A program made the position numbers and the translations under genes. The notes beneath the pieces are model-generated. The model made no database searches. It saw only the letters and a program-made list of their open reading frames with translations, and had not been told where the DNA came from. Of a stretch of DNA of 64,000 nucleotides, positions 59,466-64,000 are shown in pieces. This stretch comes from Haloplanus vescus (GTDB taxonomy: Archaea > Halobacteriota > Halobacteria > Halobacteriales > Haloferacaceae). The stretch lies in contig NZ_FNQT01000002.1 of assembly GCF_900107665.1 (NCBI RefSeq), forward strand, positions 2,286 through 66,285. The letters are read 5' to 3'. The number at the start of each line of letters is the position of its first letter. Within the stretch, counting starts at the first letter, position 1.

Positions 59466-60530
59466 ATGTCGGACGCCTACCTTGCCTTGGAGGACGGCCG
59501 CGTCGTCGAGGCGCGTGGCCGTGCTCCGGGTCGGACCCGCGGCGAACTGGTCTTTACGACCGCATACACTGGCTACGAGGAGAGTCTGACCGACCCCTCA
59601 TACGAGGAGCAGGTCCTCACCTTCTCGTACCCCCTCATCGGCAACTACGGCGTCCGATCCGAGCGATTCGAATCCGACCGCGTCCACCCTCGCGCGGCCA
59701 TCGCCCGCGAGTTCACCGAAGACGTCGTCGAGTGGCTGGACGAGGAGGGCATCCCCGCCATCGACCACCTCGACACGCGAGAACTCGTCACCTCCATCCG
59801 CGAGGAAGGGGCGATGAAGTGTGGCATCGCCGTCGGCCCGGACGCCACCCCCGAGGACGCCAAGGAAGAACTCGCCGCCTGCAAGGGCATGAGCGAACAC
59901 GTCGACATCGGCGCGCAGGTGAGCGTCGACGAAGCCGAAGTCTACGAGGGTGGCTCGGCCGCGACGGTCGCACTCGTCGACTGCGGCGCCAAGGGCTCCA
60001 TCATCGAGTCCCTGTGTGACCGCGACGCGACGGTGCACGTCCTGCCCTACGACGCGACGCCCGAGGACGTCGAAGCCGTCGACCCCGACGTGCTCTTCAT
60101 CTCGAACGGCCCCGGCGACCCGAAGAACTTCGAGGCCGCCGAGTCGCTGGTCGACGCCTACCTCGGCGACCTGCCCATCGCCGGCATCTGTCTCGGCCAG
60201 CAGGTGGTCGCCAACGCCCTCGGTGGCTCCACCGAGAAGATGGCCTTCGGTCACCGCGGCGTCAACCAACCGGTCCGTGACTTAGACTCCGGGCGCGTCG
60301 TCATGACGACCCAGAACCACGGCTACACCGTAGGCGAACCCGGTGACCGCCTCGACGTGACGCAGGTGAACGTCAACGACGGCACCGCGGAGGGCCTCGC
60401 CAACGACGAACTCGACGTCATCACGCGCCAGTACCACCCCGAGGCCAACCCCGGTCCCCACGACTCGCTCGACTTCTTCGACGAGGTGCTCGACATGGCG
60501 CCGGACACCACCGTCGCCACGTCGGACTGA
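59466..60530 (+). CDS. carA: Carbamoyl-phosphate synthase small subunit
   Basis: 354 residues. N-terminal CPSase domain GELVFTTAYTGYEESLTDPS then QVLTFSYPLIGNYG; C-terminal class I glutaminase with the nucleophile in GICLGQQVV and His/Glu in RQYHPEANPGPHDS. It supplies ammonia for carbamoyl phosphate in arginine and pyrimidine synthesis. No carB follows; the large subunit must lie elsewhere. Start ATG 59466 is leaderless from the TATA box at 59433. Confidence 0.96.
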   Translation: MSDAYLALEDGRVVEARGRAPGRTRGELVFTTAYTGYEESLTDPSYEEQVLTFSYPLIGNYGVRSERFESDRVHPRAAIAREFTEDVVEWLDEEGIPAIDHLDTRELVTSIREEGAMKCGIAVGPDATPEDAKEELAACKGMSEHVDIGAQVSVDEAEVYEGGSAATVALVDCGAKGSIIESLCDRDATVHVLPYDATPEDVEAVDPDVLFISNGPGDPKNFEAAESLVDAYLGDLPIAGICLGQQVVANALGGSTEKMAFGHRGVNQPVRDLDSGRVVMTTQNHGYTVGEPGDRLDVTQVNVNDGTAEGLANDELDVITRQYHPEANPGPHDSLDFFDEVLDMAPDTTVATSD

Positions 60531-61844
60531 TTACGCGCGGCCTTTCATCCGTTCGAGCAACAACCCGACGACTGGCAGGACGACCACGGCGCCGGCGACG
60601 AAGGGCGACCAGTACGCGAGCGCGTACAGCCCCGCCGCCACCGGCGGCCCGACGGTCCGGCCCAGACTCCCCGCGCCCTGCGTGACGCCGAAGGCGGTCC
60701 CCTGTTTGCTCGCGTCGGCACTCGACGACACCAGCGCCGCCAGCGACGGGTTCAGGAGGCCGTTCCCGACCGAGAGCACGGCGAGAATCCCGAGGAGCGT
60801 GACCAGCTCGGGAGTGAGCCACGCCGGGCCACTGACCGAGGGCAAGAAGCCACCCAGTGCCGGGGCGAAGGGGAGCGCCGCGAGGGCGACGGCGAGCAGT
60901 CCGGCGCCGACGACGGCGAGGCGCCCCGACCCGAACCGGTCGGCCAGTCGTCCCACGAGCAGTCCTTGATTGACCGCGCCGAGGACGCCCACGTACGTGA
61001 GCAAGAGCGCCGCGGCGGCGGCGTCGAAGCGATAGGCTGCGGCGTCGGCGACAAAGGGGATGAACATGACCTGAATCCCCGCGAACGCGACGGAGACGAG
61101 GAAAAAGGAGAGGACGAGGCCCCGGAGGTCGGGGTCGCGAAGCGCCGTGACGAAGTCGGAGACGAGCGACGACCGCTCGCCGCTCGTCCGCCGTCGTTCG
61201 GGTTCCTCCAGCGCGAACAGCGCGACGGCGAGGGCGACGAGACTCATCGCCGCCGCGCCGAACGCGGGGAGCGAAAAGGGCGTGGCGGGAATCGGGAGCG
61301 GCGCCGCCAGCCGAACCGCCGTGTCGCTCGCCAGCGCGCCGCCGATGGCCGGGCCGAAGATGAACCCGAGGCTGAACGAGGCGCCGACGAGGCCGAGCGC
61401 CGCGGCGCGTCGCTCTCGCGGCGTCACGTCCGCGACGTACGCCTGCGCCGCCGCGATGTTCCCGCCCATCGCGCCGGCAAGCGCTCGTGAGCAAAAGAGG
61501 ACGGCGACGCCGGCGAGCGGTCCCGCCGCGTCGCCGACGGGGTCGCCGAGGCCGAAGACGGTCCACGCGACGGCGCTCCCGGCCAGCGAGAGCGTGATGA
61601 CCGGGCGCCGCCCCCAGCGGTCCGAGGCGCGGCCGAGCGCGGGCGCCGCGAGGAACTGCGTGAGCGAGTACGTCGCGGCCAGCAGGCCGATGAACACGTC
61701 GCCGACGCCGAAGCTCCGGACGTAGTACGGGAGGATGGGGACGACGATGCCGAAGCCCACCAGATCGAGGAAGACGACGAACACGACGGTCCCGACGGCC
61801 CGGCGGGGGCGGTCGAGCTGTGCCGTCGCCCCGGCGATTGCCAT
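60531..61844 (-). CDS. MFS transporter, TetA/multidrug-like
   Basis: 437 residues and twelve membrane helices. MFS motif A is GRASDRWGRRPVITLSLAG after TM2, GRLADRFGSGR repeats it after TM8, and GASFSLGFIFGPAIGG is the drug:H+ antiporter motif C in TM5. Such carriers export drugs or metabolites; substrate unknown. ATG 61844 gives a short cytosolic tail before TM1, with a TATA box about 27 bp upstream. Confidence 0.9.
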   Translation of the reverse strand: MAIAGATAQLDRPRRAVGTVVFVVFLDLVGFGIVVPILPYYVRSFGVGDVFIGLLAATYSLTQFLAAPALGRASDRWGRRPVITLSLAGSAVAWTVFGLGDPVGDAAGPLAGVAVLFCSRALAGAMGGNIAAAQAYVADVTPRERRAAALGLVGASFSLGFIFGPAIGGALASDTAVRLAAPLPIPATPFSLPAFGAAAMSLVALAVALFALEEPERRRTSGERSSLVSDFVTALRDPDLRGLVLSFFLVSVAFAGIQVMFIPFVADAAAYRFDAAAAALLLTYVGVLGAVNQGLLVGRLADRFGSGRLAVVGAGLLAVALAALPFAPALGGFLPSVSGPAWLTPELVTLLGILAVLSVGNGLLNPSLAALVSSSADASKQGTAFGVTQGAGSLGRTVGPPVAAGLYALAYWSPFVAGAVVVLPVVGLLLERMKGRA

Positions 61845-61939
61845 ACCCACACCGGCGCCGCCAGCGGGGTATAAGTTGGCCCGGTTCACCCGCCGAACCC
61901 TTCGGCAGGTTTTTGACCCGACTCGCGCAACTCCGGGGC
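61845..61939. promoter_or_regulatory. Divergent promoters of the MFS and thrB genes
   Basis: CTTATACC on the minus strand (about 61868-61875) serves the MFS gene, and GGTTTTTGAC (about 61907-61914) is about 30 bp before thrB ATG 61940. No palindrome is evident between. Confidence 0.45.
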
Positions 61940-62824
61940 ATGGTTACGGTCAGGGCTCCGGCCACGAGTGCGAACCTCGGTAGCGGGTTCGACGTGTTCG
62001 GCGCGGCCCTCGGCCGACCGGCGGACGTCGTCCGCGTTGAGAAAGCCGACCGGACGACTATCGACGTGACGGGTTACGGGAGCGAGTTCATCCCCGAAGA
62101 CCCGGACGCGAACACCGTCGGCGCGGTCGCCGAGGCGCTCGACGCCCCGGCACACATCCGGATCGACAAGGGGATTCGTCCCTCGTCCGGACTCGGGTCG
62201 TCCGGTGCCAGCGCCGCCGCTGCGGCGCTCGCACTCAACGAACTCTACGACCGAGGCCTCTCGCGACGCGACCTCGTCCCCATCGCCGGCAAGGGCGAGG
62301 CCACCGTCTCCGGCGAGGTCCACCTCGACAACGTCGCGCCCGCACTCCTCGGCGGCTTCACCGTCGCCACGGGGCGGGACGTGACCGTCGTCGACGCGGA
62401 CATCCCCCTCGTGGCCTGTCTTCCCGAGATAGCAATCTCGACGCGCGACGCCCGCGACGTGGTGCCCGCGGGCGCTACGATGGACCAGTTGGTATACACC
62501 GTCGGCCGGGCCGCCACGCTGACGACCGGTATGTGTCGCGACGACCCGCGATTAGTGGGGAAGGGCATGCACGACCGCCTCGTCACGCCCGCCCGGGCCG
62601 ACCTCATCTCCGGATACAACGAGGTTCGGGAGGCCGCCCTCGCCGCGGGCGCGACGGGCGTCACCGTCTCCGGTGCCGGGCCGGGCGTCCTCGCCGCCTG
62701 CTACCCCGACGACCGACACGACATCGCGTCGGCGATGGTCGGCGCCTTCTCCGAGGCGGGCGTCGACGCCAGAGCCTATCAGACGAAAATCGGACGCGGG
62801 GCGACGCTGTATCCCGACGACTAA
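61940..62824 (+). CDS. thrB: Homoserine kinase
   Basis: 294 residues of the GHMP fold. RAPATSANLGSGFDVFGAAL is the N-terminal substrate motif, RPSSGLGSSGASAAAAALAL the ATP-binding motif 2, and GVTVSGAGPGVLAAC motif 3. It phosphorylates homoserine for threonine synthesis. ATG 61940 matches the conserved MVTVRAPATSAN start. It is followed 42 bp later by a small membrane-anchored gene. Confidence 0.95.
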   Translation: MVTVRAPATSANLGSGFDVFGAALGRPADVVRVEKADRTTIDVTGYGSEFIPEDPDANTVGAVAEALDAPAHIRIDKGIRPSSGLGSSGASAAAAALALNELYDRGLSRRDLVPIAGKGEATVSGEVHLDNVAPALLGGFTVATGRDVTVVDADIPLVACLPEIAISTRDARDVVPAGATMDQLVYTVGRAATLTTGMCRDDPRLVGKGMHDRLVTPARADLISGYNEVREAALAAGATGVTVSGAGPGVLAACYPDDRHDIASAMVGAFSEAGVDARAYQTKIGRGATLYPDD

Positions 62825-62866
62825 CTCGTCCCAAGACGTTTCTTTTCGCGCGGTGTGTCCCCGCCC

Positions 62867-63247
62867 GTGGATTCGAACAGCCTCCCGATGGTCCCCGACC
62901 TCCGGGTCGTCTCCAAGCCGGTTCGGTACCTCGTCTTGGGCGTCCTCGGTGCCGGCGTCCTCCTGTTCGCCGTGCTGGTGGTGCTCGGAACGCTGAGTAC
63001 GCCGACGGTCACCGTGGAGGCCACCGTCGTCGATTCGGTCCCGGCCGACGCGACGGACGAGGACGTATCTTCGCTGTCCGACTTCCCCGCCGACAGCCCG
63101 ATTCGGGCGGTCGTCGAGGATGCGCTCGAAAACGGTACCGCGTCGGCGACGGCGACGACGGCGGAGATTCGGGCCGCCGACGCTCCGGGAACGGAATGGT
63201 ACGTCAGACACGACGGACGAGTCGTTCGGGTCGAAGTGAACGCCTGA
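62867..63247 (+). CDS. Small single-span membrane protein, hypothetical
   Basis: About 126 residues. One membrane helix (YLVLGVLGAGVLLFAVLVVL) near the N terminus is followed by a ~90-residue acidic outer domain rich in Val, Thr and Ala. No family recognised. Start is uncertain: GTG 62867 fits a promoter near TTTCTTTTCG (about 62838), but GTG 62855 and ATG 62888 are in the same frame. Convergent with pdxS, 9 bp apart. Confidence 0.6.
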   Translation: MDSNSLPMVPDLRVVSKPVRYLVLGVLGAGVLLFAVLVVLGTLSTPTVTVEATVVDSVPADATDEDVSSLSDFPADSPIRAVVEDALENGTASATATTAEIRAADAPGTEWYVRHDGRVVRVEVNA

Positions 63248-63256
63248 TTGCCGGCC

Positions 63257-64000
63257 TCAGACGCCGCGACCCTGCAGCTTCTCCTCGTCGGCCATGTCGG
63301 CGTTCGACTGGCCTTTCATCCCCTTGCCGACGTTCGTCGCGATATCGGCGAGGCGGTCGGGGTCGTCCCAGTTGTTGACCGCCTCGACGATGGCGGTGCC
63401 CATCGCTTCGGGGTTCTCGGCGCCGAAGATGCCCGACCCGACGAAGATGCCGTCACAGCCGTGGTGCATCATGAGCGCCGCGTCCGCGGGCGTCGCGATG
63501 CCGCCGGCGGCGAAGTTGACGACCGGCAGGCGACCCATCTCCGCCGTCTCGTGGACCAAGTCGCGGGGTGCGCCGTGCTCGCGGGCCCAGCGCTCGCGCT
63601 CCTCGTAGGCCATGCCCTCCAGCTGTCGGATAGCGCCTTTGATGGCGCGCTGGTGGGTGACGGCCTGGTTCACGTCGCCGGTGCCCGCTTCGCCTTTGGT
63701 GCGAATCATCGCCGCGCCCTCGTCGATGCGGCGGAGCGCCTCGCCGAGGTTGCGCGCGCCACAGACGAACGGCGCGGTGAAGTCGCGCTTGTCGATGTGG
63801 TAGTCGTCGTCGGCGGGCGTGAGTACCTCGCTCTCGTCTATCATGTCGGCGCCCGTCGCCTGCAGAATCTCGGCTTCCTTCTGGTGGCCGATGCGGGCCT
63901 TCCCCATGACGGGGATGGACACTTCCTCCAGAATCTCGGTGAGGGCCGCGGGGTCGGCCATCCGGGCGACGCCGCCTCGCTTGCGGATGTCCGCCGGGAC
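63257..64000 (-). CDS. pdxS: Pyridoxal 5'-phosphate synthase subunit PdxS (partial, N terminus outside window)
   Basis: The reading frame runs off the window's right end; 247 residues are visible, about 85 percent of the protein. [14 protein letters not shown] at the edge continues into [50 protein letters not shown] with the second catalytic Lys, and [19 protein letters not shown]. PdxS makes PLP from ribose 5-phosphate, glyceraldehyde 3-phosphate and ammonia from PdxT, which is not in the window. Confidence 0.96.
   Translation of the reverse strand, partial: VPADIRKRGGVARMADPAALTEILEEVSIPVMGKARIGHQKEAEILQATGADMIDESEVLTPADDDYHIDKRDFTAPFVCGARNLGEALRRIDEGAAMIRTKGEAGTGDVNQAVTHQRAIKGAIRQLEGMAYEERERWAREHGAPRDLVHETAEMGRLPVVNFAAGGIATPADAALMMHHGCDGIFVGSGIFGAENPEAMGTAIVEAVNNWDDPDRLADIATNVGKGMKGQSNADMADEEKLQGRGV

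Noticed and set aside
60531-61844. carB expected after carA
   Set aside because: The next gene is a membrane transporter on the other strand; no CPSase large-subunit motifs are present.

Overview
The window reads as chromosome of a haloarchaeon, most likely of the Haloferacales (inference). The signs are very high GC, strongly acidic proteins, many Tat signals ending in a lipobox, GTG starts, TATA boxes about 25-30 bp upstream of leaderless starts, Bat-type and Lrp regulators, halocyanins, an amphi-Trp protein, and a hypusine operon with an agmatinase. No tRNA, rRNA or CRISPR array was seen. Genes are tightly packed, often with ATGA or GTGA overlaps.

Layout. 0-3.8 kb: housekeeping genes (YchF, CinA-like, beta-hydroxyacid dehydrogenase, VOC protein). 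3.9-10 kb: aldehyde:ferredoxin oxidoreductase, a cupin, and four proteins with the NMT1/THI5 substrate-binding fold that lack signal peptides and any adjacent permease, driven from two copies of one promoter. 10-12.9 kb: a cysteine-type formate dehydrogenase. 13.6-17.7 kb: an extracytoplasmic alcohol-oxidation module with a PQQ dehydrogenase carrying a lanthanide-type Asp-x-Asp motif but no signal peptide, a Tat-tagged partner and two cupredoxins. 17.9-22.5 kb: an ABC importer with two permeases, whose first gene fuses an HTH domain to the same binding-protein fold. 22.5-26.9 kb: amphi-Trp protein, ArsR-type regulator and three divergent CaCA-type antiporters.

26.9-38.2 kb: an SDR protein, a Bat-type regulator, then a nearly complete glycine betaine catabolic cluster: Rieske demethylase, dimethylglycine dehydrogenase, sarcosine oxidase, a GcvT/DmdA-like methyltransferase, MetF-like reductase and BCCT transporter. 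A shared 19-bp element sits exactly 60 bp upstream of both the Rieske and dimethylglycine dehydrogenase starts. 38.2-41.6 kb: zinc-ribbon protein, UspA, Tat-exported protein, CspA, GIY-YIG-like protein. 41.6-45.8 kb: an accessory patch with a DNA methylase, a possible restriction endonuclease, a huge acidic HTH protein and a PIN toxin-antitoxin pair. 46-49 kb: aIF5A, agmatinase, Nif3-like protein and deoxyhypusine synthase in one operon. 49-54.4 kb: UbiB-like kinase, Hsp20 and two MoeA paralogues.

55.2-55.4 kb holds the most striking non-coding signal: a 253-bp element that folds on paper into a perfect four-way junction with no unpaired base at the junction. 55.5-64 kb: HemA, pterin dehydratase, rhodanese lipoprotein, Lrp regulator with a palindromic operator next to carA, an MFS pump, ThrB and the C-terminal part of PdxS.

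Together the Mo/W enzymes (AOR, FDH) and MoeA proteins suggest dependence on molybdopterin. The PQQ module and betaine cluster point to use of alcohols and osmolytes as carbon or electron sources.
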